This document shows, piece after piece, positions 1 to 7,204 of a stretch of DNA of 12,054 bases. The notes under the pieces were generated by a model, which saw only the letters and a program-made list of their open reading frames with translations, did not search any database and was not told the origin of the DNA. Position numbers and translations under genes: made by a program. The stretch lies in assembly GCA_944391155.1 (NCBI GenBank), contig CALXSO010000080.1, forward strand, positions 1 to 12,054, read 5' to 3'. The DNA is from an uncultured Clostridia bacterium. Its GTDB lineage: Bacteria; Bacillota; Clostridia; TANB77; CAG-508. The first letter of the stretch is position 1. The number at the start of each line of letters is the position of its first letter.

Positions 1-79
1 AGAACAATAAATTTTATATTATACAACGAAAGCAAATAACTCTTACAAAAATAACCATATCTAGATTTTCCAAAAATTC

Positions 80-98
80 TTTAAGTATCTTACTTAAA
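80..98 (+). promoter_or_regulatory. Leader stem-loop just upstream of the pilin-like gene
   Basis: An 8-bp perfect inverted repeat (TTTAAGTA / TACTTAAA) with a 3-base loop ends 11 bases before the AAGGAGG ribosome binding site at 110-116. It is made only of A, T and one G-C pair type, so it is weak. On the + strand no T-run follows it. It could modulate translation of the next gene, or be the tail of a terminator for something to the left. No convincing promoter is visible in the first 128 bases. Confidence 0.3.
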
Positions 99-128
99 AA
101 AAACAAAAGAAGGAGGAAAATCTTAGAA

Positions 129-1682
129 ATGAGAAGATTAAAAGGATTTAGGATAAAAAATACAAGAGGAATAACATTACTTGCACTAATAATTACAATA
201 ATAATATTATTAATAATAGCAGGGATATCAATAGTTGGATTAACAGGAAAAAACGGACTAATAAAAAATGCAGGACAAGCAAAACAAGGGACAGAAATAG
301 CAAATGAAAAAGAAATTTTAGAAAAAGCAACAGTACAATCAATGGCACAGGATTCAAGAGGAAATATAAAAAAAGAAAACTTAGAGAACAAATTAGATGA
401 AGAAGCAGGAGAAGGAAAAACAGAAGTAATAGAAAATGAAGAAAATTTAGTTGTAAAGTTTGAAGAAAGTAATAGATATTATGAAATTGATAAAAACGGA
501 AATGTATCAGAGCCTATAAAAACAATAGAAGATGAATATGCAGGAGACTTAACAAAAGGGGAAAAATGCGATGGAAGCAAAGAAAAACCTTTTAAAATAA
601 ACTGCATAGAAGATTTAGTAGCATTTTCAATAATGAATAATGGCGGAGATGAGAATTTAGAGATAGATAGTTTTGATTTTAAAGATAGTTATGTGATTTT
701 AACAAGAAGCTTAGATTTTAAGTCAATATTTTCATACAATGATTATAAAACAACTAAATATGGAGATTTAAATAAAGATGGTATAACAGATAATATAAAA
801 ACAGAACTTATAAAAAATAATGAAAACTGTATCGGATTTACTCCTATAGGAATTAATAAAACTTATAGTTTTTCAGGCGTTTTTCTTGGAAATGGATTTG
901 AAATAAATAATATATATGAAAATTCAGAGACAGTAGCAGGATTATTTGGTTATATTGAAAATGCAACAATATCTGATTTAGGAATTAGTGGTAATTTAAT
1001 ATCAAAAAAAGGATCAGCTGGAGGAATTGTAGCTGTAAATTATGCATATTATGGAACAGTAGATATTAAAAATTGCTATAATAAATGCAATATAACAGCA
1101 GAACATGTGAGTGAATATGAAGGAGTAGGAGGAATTGTTGGAGGAGGAAATACTACTAGTTCTAATTTAAATATCATTAATTGTTATAATGAAGGAAAAA
1201 TTTCATTAAACCAAGTTTCTTCATATAATCCAGCAGTTGGAGCAGGAGGAATAGTAGGAAGTTTTAGATCAAAAAATATTTTAAATATTTATAATTCATA
1301 TAACATTGGAGAAATTGTATCAGTTTCTAATGCAGCAGGTATTTTAGGGGGAACTTGGGCAGAAGGAACATTAAATCTTACCAATTGTTGCAATTATGGA
1401 GAAATAACAGGAGATGATGTTTATAATATAATAAATACACTGCGTTATTATGGAAGTGGAGAAGTTACAAACTTAACTAATTGTTACTATTTAGAAAATA
1501 ACAAAGAAGGAAAAGATTCAGAATATGTAACATCATTTAATAAAGAACAATCAAGTAACATAGTAAATAAACTAAATGAATACAAAAATGAAAATATAAA
1601 TGATATAAATAACCCAACTAAAGAATGGTATGACTGGAAAATTGGAGAAAATTCATATCCAATTTTTGATAAAAAAAATTAA
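129..1682 (+). CDS. Pilin-like surface protein with prepilin-type N-terminus and GLUG-type repeat domain
   Basis: A 517-residue protein with three parts. Residues 1-13 are a short basic leader. A prepilin-like site follows (R13-G14, then ITLLALII) with a hydrophobic helix to about residue 38. Residues 40-140 form a charged, probably coiled stretch. Residues 240-455 carry repeated glycine-rich turns, VAGLFGYI at 269, AGGIV at 297, VGGIVGG at 333, AGGIVGS at 372 and AAGILGG at 402. These alternate with N-C/S-Y/C-like turns at 315, 351, 389, 419 and 451, roughly every 30-39 residues. This is the look of GLUG repeats, seen in beta-helical surface proteins. The tail (W-Y-D-W-K to YPIFD) resembles the usual ending of such proteins. 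Canonical type IV pilins have Glu at +5 of the mature protein; here +5 is Ala19. Start chosen from AAGGAGG at 110-116. A surface or adhesive role is inferred; the partner is unknown. Confidence 0.8.
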   Translation: MRRLKGFRIKNTRGITLLALIITIIILLIIAGISIVGLTGKNGLIKNAGQAKQGTEIANEKEILEKATVQSMAQDSRGNIKKENLENKLDEEAGEGKTEVIENEENLVVKFEESNRYYEIDKNGNVSEPIKTIEDEYAGDLTKGEKCDGSKEKPFKINCIEDLVAFSIMNNGGDENLEIDSFDFKDSYVILTRSLDFKSIFSYNDYKTTKYGDLNKDGITDNIKTELIKNNENCIGFTPIGINKTYSFSGVFLGNGFEINNIYENSETVAGLFGYIENATISDLGISGNLISKKGSAGGIVAVNYAYYGTVDIKNCYNKCNITAEHVSEYEGVGGIVGGGNTTSSNLNIINCYNEGKISLNQVSSYNPAVGAGGIVGSFRSKNILNIYNSYNIGEIVSVSNAAGILGGTWAEGTLNLTNCCNYGEITGDDVYNIINTLRYYGSGEVTNLTNCYYLENNKEGKDSEYVTSFNKEQSSNIVNKLNEYKNENINDINNPTKEWYDWKIGENSYPIFDKKN

Positions 1683-1722
1683 ACAATAGATACAATTAGT
1701 TATAATATAAAATAAAAAAATC

Positions 1723-1805
1723 AAAAGATTGATATATAAATATAATTTGCCAAAAACTTAAGCATTGATGTAAAACTCCGGCAAAGAATTATATATCAAT
1801 CTTTT
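1723..1805. repeat. 17-bp perfect inverted repeat enclosing a nested stem (structured element or terminator)
   Basis: Arms at 1723-1739 and 1789-1805 are perfect reverse complements (AAAAGATTGATATATAA and its partner). Inside lies a second perfect 6-bp stem, TTTGCC (1746-1751) with GGCAAA (1780-1785), around a 28-base loop. That inner part is more GC-rich than its surroundings. The 3' arm ends in TCTTTT but no T-run follows on the + strand; on the - strand the hairpin is followed by a T-rich stretch. It sits 40 bases after the pilin-like gene and 73 bases before the adhE promoter. Options: a terminator or bidirectional terminator, a structured RNA, or a small palindromic mobile remnant. I do not recognise it as a known riboswitch. 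Confidence 0.6.
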
Positions 1806-1878
1806 AAAATCTTCTACAGATTAGATGTGAATTGTAAACAAAATGTAACTGGTAAACAGGAAACTTACAAAAAATCTA

Positions 1879-1906
1879 TTGACAAATTAGCTTGAATTTA
1901 TATAAT
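1879..1906 (+). promoter_or_regulatory. Sigma-A promoter of adhE
   Basis: TTGACA at 1879-1884 and TATAAT at 1901-1906 are both perfect consensus hexamers, separated by 16 bases. Transcription would start near 1912-1914, giving a leader of about 25 bases ending in AAGGAGG (1924-1930), which lies 7 bases before the adhE ATG. Such a strong promoter fits a highly expressed fermentation gene. I looked for a Rex redox-repressor palindrome near it and did not find a convincing one. Confidence 0.85.
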
Positions 1907-1937
1907 GAGGGTATAATAAATATAAGGAGGGATACTT

Positions 1938-4547
1938 ATGTCAAACGAAAATCAAAATCAAGAAGAACAAGAAGTAAAAGAAATGATAGATGAATTAGTA
2001 AAAAAAGCAAAAATTGCAGCAGAACAATATCTTGATTTAACACAAGAGCAAGTGAACAACATAATAAAAGCCATGTCAATGGCAGGATTAGAACATCATA
2101 TGGAACTTGCAAAGTTAGCAGTAGAAGAAACCAATAGAGGAATATATGAAGACAAAATCACAAAAAACATGTTTGCAACAGAATATATATATCATAGTAT
2201 AAAATACGAAAAAACAGTTGGAATAATAAATGAAAATGAAGAAGAAGACTATGTAGAGATTGCAGAACCAATAGGAATAATAGCAGGAGTAACACCTGTT
2301 ACAAATCCAACATCAACAACAATGTTTAAATCAATAATAGCAGCTAAAACAAGAAATGTTATCATATTTGGATTTCATCCATCAGCACAAAAATGTAGTT
2401 CAACAGCAGCAAAAATATTAAGAGATGCAGCAGTAGCTGCGGGAGCACCAGAAAATTGTATCTTATGGATTGAAAAACCATCAGTACTAGCTACAAAAAC
2501 ATTAATGAATCATCCTGATGTAAATTTAATATTGGCAACAGGAGGAACAGGAATGGTACGTTCTGCATATTCTTGTGGAAAGCCAGCGTTAGGAGTAGGA
2601 CCAGGAAATGTACCATGTTATATAGATAAAACAGCAAAATTAAAAACATCAGTAAATGACTTAGTAATGTCTAAATCATTTGACAATGGAATGATTTGTG
2701 CATCAGAGCAAGCAGCAATAGTAGATAAAGACATAGCAAGTGAATTTGAGAAACTAATGAAAGAAGCAGGATGCTATTTTGTAAATGAAGAGGAAAAAGA
2801 AAAATTAGCTAAAAGTATGTTTGACTATACAGAAGAAAATGGTTATAAAATCAAATCACATGTACCAGGACAATATCCATATAAAATAGCAGAAGAAGCA
2901 GGATTTGAAATTCCAAAAGAAACAAAAGTAATTGTAGTACCAGAAACAGGAGTTGGAGCAGAGTATCCATTTTCAAAAGAAAAATTAAGTCCAGTTTTAA
3001 CATACTATATTTCAAATAATGAAGACGAAGGATTAGACATAGCAGAAAGATTAATAGAATTTGGAGGAATGGGTCACTCAGCAGTTATACATTCAGAAGA
3101 TAAGGATGCAATTCTTAGATTTTCAGAAAAAATGAAAGCTGGAAGAATCATTGTAAATTCACCATCAACACATGGAGCAATCGGAGATATATATAACACA
3201 AATATGCCATCACTAACCCTTGGATGTGGTTCATTTGGTGGAAATTCAACTACAGCAAATGTATCTTCAGTAAATTTAATAAATATAAAAAGAGTTGCAA
3301 ATAGGAGGGTAAATATGCAGTGGTTTAAAGTTCCAGAAAAAATATATTTTGAAGCAGGATCAATTGCTTATCTAGAAAAAATGCATGATATTGAAAGAGC
3401 ATTTATAGTAACAGACCCAGGAATGGTTAAACTAGGATATGTAGATAAAATATTATATCATTTAAGAAATAGAATAAAATATGTTCATTCAGAAATATTT
3501 GATGAAGTAGAATCAGATCCATCATTTGACACAATAATGAAAGGTGTAGAAGCTATGAAAAACTTCAGACCAGATGTAATAATTGCATTAGGAGGAGGAA
3601 GTCCAATAGATGCTGCAAAAGGAATGTGGTTATTTTATGAACATCCTGAAGCTGATGCAGAAGGACTAAAACTAAAATTTATGGACATACGTAAAAGGAC
3701 ATATAAATTTCCTAAACTAGGAACAAAATGTAAAATGGTAGCAATACCTACAACATCAGGTACAGGTTCAGAAGTTACATCATTTGCAGTTATAACAGAT
3801 AAAGAAAAAAATAAAAAATATCCTTTAGCAGATTATGAGCTAACACCTGATGTAGCAATTGTAGACCCAGACTTAGTAATGAGCTTGCCAAAATCAGTAA
3901 CAGCAGACACTGGAATGGATGTTTTAACACATGCTTTAGAAGCATATGTTTCAAATATGGCATCAGATTATACAGATGGACTAGCAGAAAAAGCAGTAGA
4001 AATAGTGCTAGAATATTTAGAAAAAGCTTATGATGACGGAGCAAACAAACTAGCACGTGAAAAAATGCATAATGCAAGTACAATTGCAGGAATGGCATTC
4101 ACAAACGCATTTTTAGGAGTAAATCATTCAATTGCACATAAAATAGGAGCAGAATTTCATTTACCACACGGAAGAATAAATGCCATACTTTTACCATATG
4201 TAATAAAATACAATAGTACGAAACCAACAAAATTTGTATCATTCCCAAAATATGAATATTTTATTGCAGATGAAAAATACTATCAAATGGCAAAAAAAGT
4301 AGGATTAAAAGCAGAAACGAAAGAAGAAGGAATAAACAGTTTAATTGAAAAAATAAAAGAAATGAATGAACATATGAACATACCAAAATCATTTAAAGAA
4401 GCAGGAATAGACGAGCAAGAATTTTTAGCAAAAGTAGATATGCTAGCAGATAGAGCATTTGAAGATCAATGTACAACAGCAAATCCAAGAGTGCCATTAG
4501 TATCTGAAATAAAACAAATATTATTAGATAGTTATTATGGAAAATAA
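1938..4547 (+). CDS. adhE: Bifunctional acetaldehyde-CoA / alcohol dehydrogenase
   Basis: An 869-residue cytoplasmic enzyme that reduces acetyl-CoA to acetaldehyde and then ethanol with two NADH. The length is normal for AdhE. Residues 1-450 are the CoA-acylating aldehyde dehydrogenase domain, with catalytic Cys254 in NGMICASEQ and the conserved GPGNVP at 221-226. A linker follows at about 450-460. Residues 460-869 are the iron-dependent alcohol dehydrogenase, with GGGSPIDAAK at 552-561, TTSGTGSEVT at 605-614, and expected Fe ligands Asp661, His665, His730 and His744 (in DVLTH, NHSIAHK and HLPHG). The family forms helical filaments called spirosomes, which is likely here but not visible from sequence. 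The gene has its own consensus promoter and a strong AAGGAGG. An unknown gene follows after 38 bases with no terminator between, so co-transcription is likely. The two domains are separated by an internal ribosome-binding-like site, listed on its own. Confidence 0.97.
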   Translation: MSNENQNQEEQEVKEMIDELVKKAKIAAEQYLDLTQEQVNNIIKAMSMAGLEHHMELAKLAVEETNRGIYEDKITKNMFATEYIYHSIKYEKTVGIINENEEEDYVEIAEPIGIIAGVTPVTNPTSTTMFKSIIAAKTRNVIIFGFHPSAQKCSSTAAKILRDAAVAAGAPENCILWIEKPSVLATKTLMNHPDVNLILATGGTGMVRSAYSCGKPALGVGPGNVPCYIDKTAKLKTSVNDLVMSKSFDNGMICASEQAAIVDKDIASEFEKLMKEAGCYFVNEEEKEKLAKSMFDYTEENGYKIKSHVPGQYPYKIAEEAGFEIPKETKVIVVPETGVGAEYPFSKEKLSPVLTYYISNNEDEGLDIAERLIEFGGMGHSAVIHSEDKDAILRFSEKMKAGRIIVNSPSTHGAIGDIYNTNMPSLTLGCGSFGGNSTTANVSSVNLINIKRVANRRVNMQWFKVPEKIYFEAGSIAYLEKMHDIERAFIVTDPGMVKLGYVDKILYHLRNRIKYVHSEIFDEVESDPSFDTIMKGVEAMKNFRPDVIIALGGGSPIDAAKGMWLFYEHPEADAEGLKLKFMDIRKRTYKFPKLGTKCKMVAIPTTSGTGSEVTSFAVITDKEKNKKYPLADYELTPDVAIVDPDLVMSLPKSVTADTGMDVLTHALEAYVSNMASDYTDGLAEKAVEIVLEYLEKAYDDGANKLAREKMHNASTIAGMAFTNAFLGVNHSIAHKIGAEFHLPHGRINAILLPYVIKYNSTKPTKFVSFPKYEYFIADEKYYQMAKKVGLKAETKEEGINSLIEKIKEMNEHMNIPKSFKEAGIDEQEFLAKVDMLADRAFEDQCTTANPRVPLVSEIKQILLDSYYGK
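3303..3317 (+). promoter_or_regulatory. Possible internal translation start at the AdhE domain boundary
   Basis: AGGAGGG at 3303-3309 is followed after 5 bases by an in-frame ATG (3315-3317), codon 460 of adhE. This is exactly where the iron alcohol dehydrogenase domain begins (M-Q-W-F-K-V-P). The motif arises from two consecutive AGG arginine codons, whereas AGA is the usual choice in this window. It is as strong a Shine-Dalgarno as those of the real genes here. It could yield a free alcohol dehydrogenase domain of about 410 residues, or cause ribosome pausing between domains, or be chance. Confidence 0.35.
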
Positions 4548-4585
4548 TATGTAAAATAAAAAAAGAACGACAGGAGGGAAAAACA

Positions 4586-6022
4586 ATGGGAGTTTTAGAT
4601 AAATTTAAAGAATTACGAGAAACAATTACAGGAAAGCAAGAAATAGACAAAGAAAAGAAACAAGAAGAAATCAAAACAGTAGCAAAAGAAATAGAAGGAG
4701 AATATAAAGAAGCAGTACAGGAACAAGGAAAAAGGCAAGCACTAAAAACAGTTGCAGAAATAATAAACGAGAGAGTAACAGATCCGAATGAAAGAAGAAT
4801 AATAGACGAAACATTAAAGGATGTTTTGAATGAATTAAAAGAAAATACAGCAGTTCCAGTTAATGAAATAGCAGAAGATTTAGTAGTTATTGCAACAGAA
4901 AAAGAAGAACATCCGGAAACTCTAGTTGAAGCAACAGCAGAAGTTGCTTCAGACAAAAAGTTAGGTGAAATTATATTCGAAAATGAAGATATTCCATTAG
5001 AACATAAAACCATATTAGCAGAAGGAATTAGTGATGAAAAAGTAAAAAAAGAAGCATTAGAAAAGATAAAAACAGAAGAAGAAAATAAAAAAATAGAAGA
5101 AGATTTAGAACAGTTACAAAAAATATATAAGGAATGCGAAAATTTTCCAGATGGTGAATTAGTTGCAAAAGTGAACAATTTAAATGCAGACAGAACAAAT
5201 GATAAAATAAATACACTAATTAATCAAATTTTAGCTAAAAAAATAGTAGATAATTATATAAGATTTAATAGTGTAATGTGGTATCAAATGACAAATATAA
5301 AGCCAATAGAAGATATATATGCAGAATATTTAGATGACTCAATAGAAGATGAATTTTTAAAAAGAGAAAATACAAATAACAAAAAAGAAAACAAGAAAAA
5401 AGAGCAAAATAGAAAAGAAAACTTAAAAAAAGATGCAAGTAAAAAGGAAAATAAAGAAGGAAAAAATAATCAATTTGAAAGAAAACAAAAAGCACAAGAT
5501 TTAAAATTAAGAGCAAAAAAAGAAATAGAAGAATATCTAGCAAGTAATATTATTAGTTCATATTTAAAAACTGGTTTATGGATTATTCCAGGATCAAAAA
5601 GAATGAGACAACAATCAGTAAAAGAGCAAAATGAATTTATAAAAGAGATAGAAAAAGAATATGGACAACCATTAACAAAAACACAAATAAAGATAATAAT
5701 ATCTAAAATGGCAGGAAAAGAAATTGATGATATAAAAATAAAACAATTTGAAAGTAAAATTATTGATTTACCAAGGCAAAAAAGAGATCAAATCTGTAAT
5801 TTTGGTATGCAATTAGCAGAGCAAGATAACAGACTATATAATACAGTAATAGAATCAGAAAGCTTACTAAAAAAACTAGCATCAATGCCAAAAGAATATA
5901 GAGATACATGTATAGCGATAATGACACAAGCATTAGACAAAGAATTATCTCAATTTTTGAAAAAATCAGAAGAAAAAGACACAGATAAAAAAGAAGCAAA
6001 AGTTGATGAAGAAAGACAATAA
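4586..6022 (+). CDS. Hypothetical highly charged, helical cytoplasmic protein
   Basis: I do not recognise this 478-residue protein. It has no signal peptide and no membrane segment. Residues 1-60 are charged helix. Residues 60-160 look like short paired helices with acidic turns (for example LVVIATEKEEHPETLVEATAEVA, residues 99-121, given here only as a style marker), reminiscent of a helical-repeat scaffold. Residues 150-180 are coiled-coil-like. Residues 200-250 are more hydrophobic (KIVDNYIRFNSVMWYQM). Residues 259-300 are a lysine/asparagine/glutamate linker. Residues 300-455 form a second, better-folded helical domain with KTGLWIIPGSKRMRQ (328-342) and SMPKEYRDTCIAIM (433-446). The tail is acidic and basic. 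A strong AGGAGGG at 4572-4578 fixes the start. It is 38 bases after adhE without an intervening terminator and is probably expressed with it, but nothing in the sequence ties it to ethanol metabolism. Confidence 0.85.
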   Translation: MGVLDKFKELRETITGKQEIDKEKKQEEIKTVAKEIEGEYKEAVQEQGKRQALKTVAEIINERVTDPNERRIIDETLKDVLNELKENTAVPVNEIAEDLVVIATEKEEHPETLVEATAEVASDKKLGEIIFENEDIPLEHKTILAEGISDEKVKKEALEKIKTEEENKKIEEDLEQLQKIYKECENFPDGELVAKVNNLNADRTNDKINTLINQILAKKIVDNYIRFNSVMWYQMTNIKPIEDIYAEYLDDSIEDEFLKRENTNNKKENKKKEQNRKENLKKDASKKENKEGKNNQFERKQKAQDLKLRAKKEIEEYLASNIISSYLKTGLWIIPGSKRMRQQSVKEQNEFIKEIEKEYGQPLTKTQIKIIISKMAGKEIDDIKIKQFESKIIDLPRQKRDQICNFGMQLAEQDNRLYNTVIESESLLKKLASMPKEYRDTCIAIMTQALDKELSQFLKKSEEKDTDKKEAKVDEERQ

Positions 6023-6169
6023 AATATATTAATTACCTTTAAGTTTTATACTGCTGAGAGTTCAATAAAAAAATAACTAATGATTTAAATATAAAAAATA
6101 AAAGATATAATTGAATTAAAAGATATCCAGAAAACAAACAAGAAAAAAGAATTTATATAAAATATAGAG

Positions 6170-6212
6170 GATATTTTTGAAAAAAATTCAATACAATATC
6201 TTTTATTTTTTT
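6170..6212 (+). terminator. Likely intrinsic terminator after the adhE-hypothetical unit
   Basis: An imperfect hairpin spans 6170-6200: outer GATATT / AATATC (6 bp), a small 1x3 internal loop, inner TTGAA / TTCAA (5 bp) and a loop of A residues. It is followed directly by TTTTATTTTTTT at 6201-6212. The stem is AT-rich and about 150 bases after the stop codon, so its strength is uncertain. Confidence 0.45.
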
Positions 6213-6288
6213 GCAATTTAAAAAATTAAAAAAATTCAAAATAAAAAAGTATTTAATGCAGTATATAAAAATTCGAAAAATTTCACAC

Positions 6289-6313
6289 AAAAAACACATT
6301 AAAAATGTTTTTT
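6289..6313. terminator. Weak second terminator-like hairpin
   Basis: ACATT (6296-6300) pairs with AATGT (6304-6308) around a 3-base loop. The flanking A-run (6289-6294) and T-run (6309-6313) extend the stem past a bulged C. The symmetric A-run/T-run form could terminate in either direction. In such AT-rich sequence this may be chance. Confidence 0.3.
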
Positions 6314-6408
6314 GATAACAATATATAATTACAATGTGCATATACTAAAAATAGTAATTCTTAATAGAAAATTTAAATTTATTAAGCTTATTATAATGAG
6401 GTGAAAGA

Positions 6409-7071
6409 ATGAAGAAAAAACTAAAAGGAAGCACTGAATTAATAAAAATGGAAAATTTTTTAGCAGTAGATGACAAAGTGGACATACATAGTAAAAATTT
6501 TGAAAAAATAATGTTCATATATTCAGTTGCTATTAAAGAAATAAAAAATAAATTAGAAATTATGCAAGATGAATTTAAAGTATTATACAATTATGAATTA
6601 ATTGATCATATTAACTATAGAATAAAAAAGCCAGAAAGCATAGAAGCCAAAATGAAGAAGAAGAACTTAAGACTACAATATAGAGATATGATTAATGAAA
6701 TTAATGATATAGCAGGAATTAGGGTAGTATGCCCTTTAAAAAAAGATATTTTTTCAATTAAAGAATTCATAAAAAATATACCAGGCATACATATATTAAA
6801 AGAAAAGGACTATGTAAATAATCCTAAAAAAAGTGGATATTCTAGCTATCATATAATTGCAGAAGTTCCTGTATCACTATCTTCAAAATTTATGTATGTA
6901 AAGGTAGAAATACAAATAAGAACTATGGCAATGGATTTTTGGGCAAGCCTAGAGCATAAATTAAAATACAAATCAAAAGAAAAAGTAACAAATGCAACAT
7001 CAAAAGAATTAGTATCATGTGCAAAAATAGTACAAAAACTAGATAAAAAGATGATGTTACTAAATAATTAA
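6409..7071 (+). CDS. Small alarmone synthetase, (p)ppGpp synthetase of the RelP/RelQ type
   Basis: A 220-residue single-domain RelA/SpoT-like synthetase that transfers pyrophosphate from ATP to GDP or GTP, making (p)ppGpp in the cytoplasm. The synthetase motifs are all present. The ATP-binding stretch is HINYRIKKPESIEAKMKKK (68-86). The metal-binding Asp100 is in NDIAGIR. Substrate-stacking residues lie in KDYVNNPKKSGYSSYH (133-148), with Tyr144 and His148. Catalytic Glu167 is in VEIQIRT, followed by DFWASLEHKLKYK (176-188). There is no HD hydrolase domain and no TGS or ACT regulatory domain, so it cannot degrade the alarmone itself. The length matches small alarmone synthetases (about 200-220 residues). 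I could not separate RelP from RelQ, so no symbol is given. The start is set by GAGGTG at 6398-6403. The dnaG operon follows after 133 bases with no clear terminator between. Confidence 0.92.
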   Translation: MKKKLKGSTELIKMENFLAVDDKVDIHSKNFEKIMFIYSVAIKEIKNKLEIMQDEFKVLYNYELIDHINYRIKKPESIEAKMKKKNLRLQYRDMINEINDIAGIRVVCPLKKDIFSIKEFIKNIPGIHILKEKDYVNNPKKSGYSSYHIIAEVPVSLSSKFMYVKVEIQIRTMAMDFWASLEHKLKYKSKEKVTNATSKELVSCAKIVQKLDKKMMLLNN

Positions 7072-7204
7072 AACAATATTCAAAAATTTATTTATAAAGT
7101 TTAAAAGAAAAAAATTAAATTTATAGGAAGGATTTATGTAAAATACGTCGAATAATATAACTATGGATAAAAAGTGGAAATATTTTAAAAGAAAGTGAGG
7201 AAAA

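Larger units (their letters stand above)
6023..6408. other. 386-base non-coding gap
   Basis: The gap is extremely A/T-rich, with long A and T runs and no supported gene on either strand. It holds two terminator-like hairpins (listed separately), a repeated AAAAGATAT word near 6100-6125, and immediately before the next gene a TATAAT at 6392-6397. That hexamer lies only 11 bases before the ATG and overlaps the ribosome-binding region, and no -35 is suitably placed. I therefore do not call it a promoter with confidence, although a new transcript must presumably start somewhere here. Confidence 0.6.

Noticed and set aside
14..391. Long - strand open frame over the start of the pilin-like gene
   Set aside because: It is a shadow of the A-rich coding strand: phenylalanine/isoleucine/serine-rich translation, no ribosome binding site, and complete overlap with a well-supported + strand gene. 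The same applies to the other - strand frames opposite adhE, the hypothetical gene, dnaG, rpoD and mscS.
1830..1900. Rex (redox repressor) operator upstream of adhE
   Set aside because: Rex sites resemble TTGTTAA-N4-TTAACAA. The closest stretch (TTGTAAACAAAATGTAAC near 1832) matches only the left half, and no clear palindrome overlaps the promoter.
6392..6397. TATAAT as the -10 box of the alarmone synthetase gene
   Set aside because: Transcription would start inside the ribosome binding site, leaving no usable leader, and no -35-like hexamer lies 16-18 bases upstream. TATAAT is common by chance in this composition.
7163..7198. An 11-codon frame just before dnaG as a leader peptide
   Set aside because: No ribosome binding site precedes it, there is no run of regulatory codons, and there is no attenuator-like hairpin after it.
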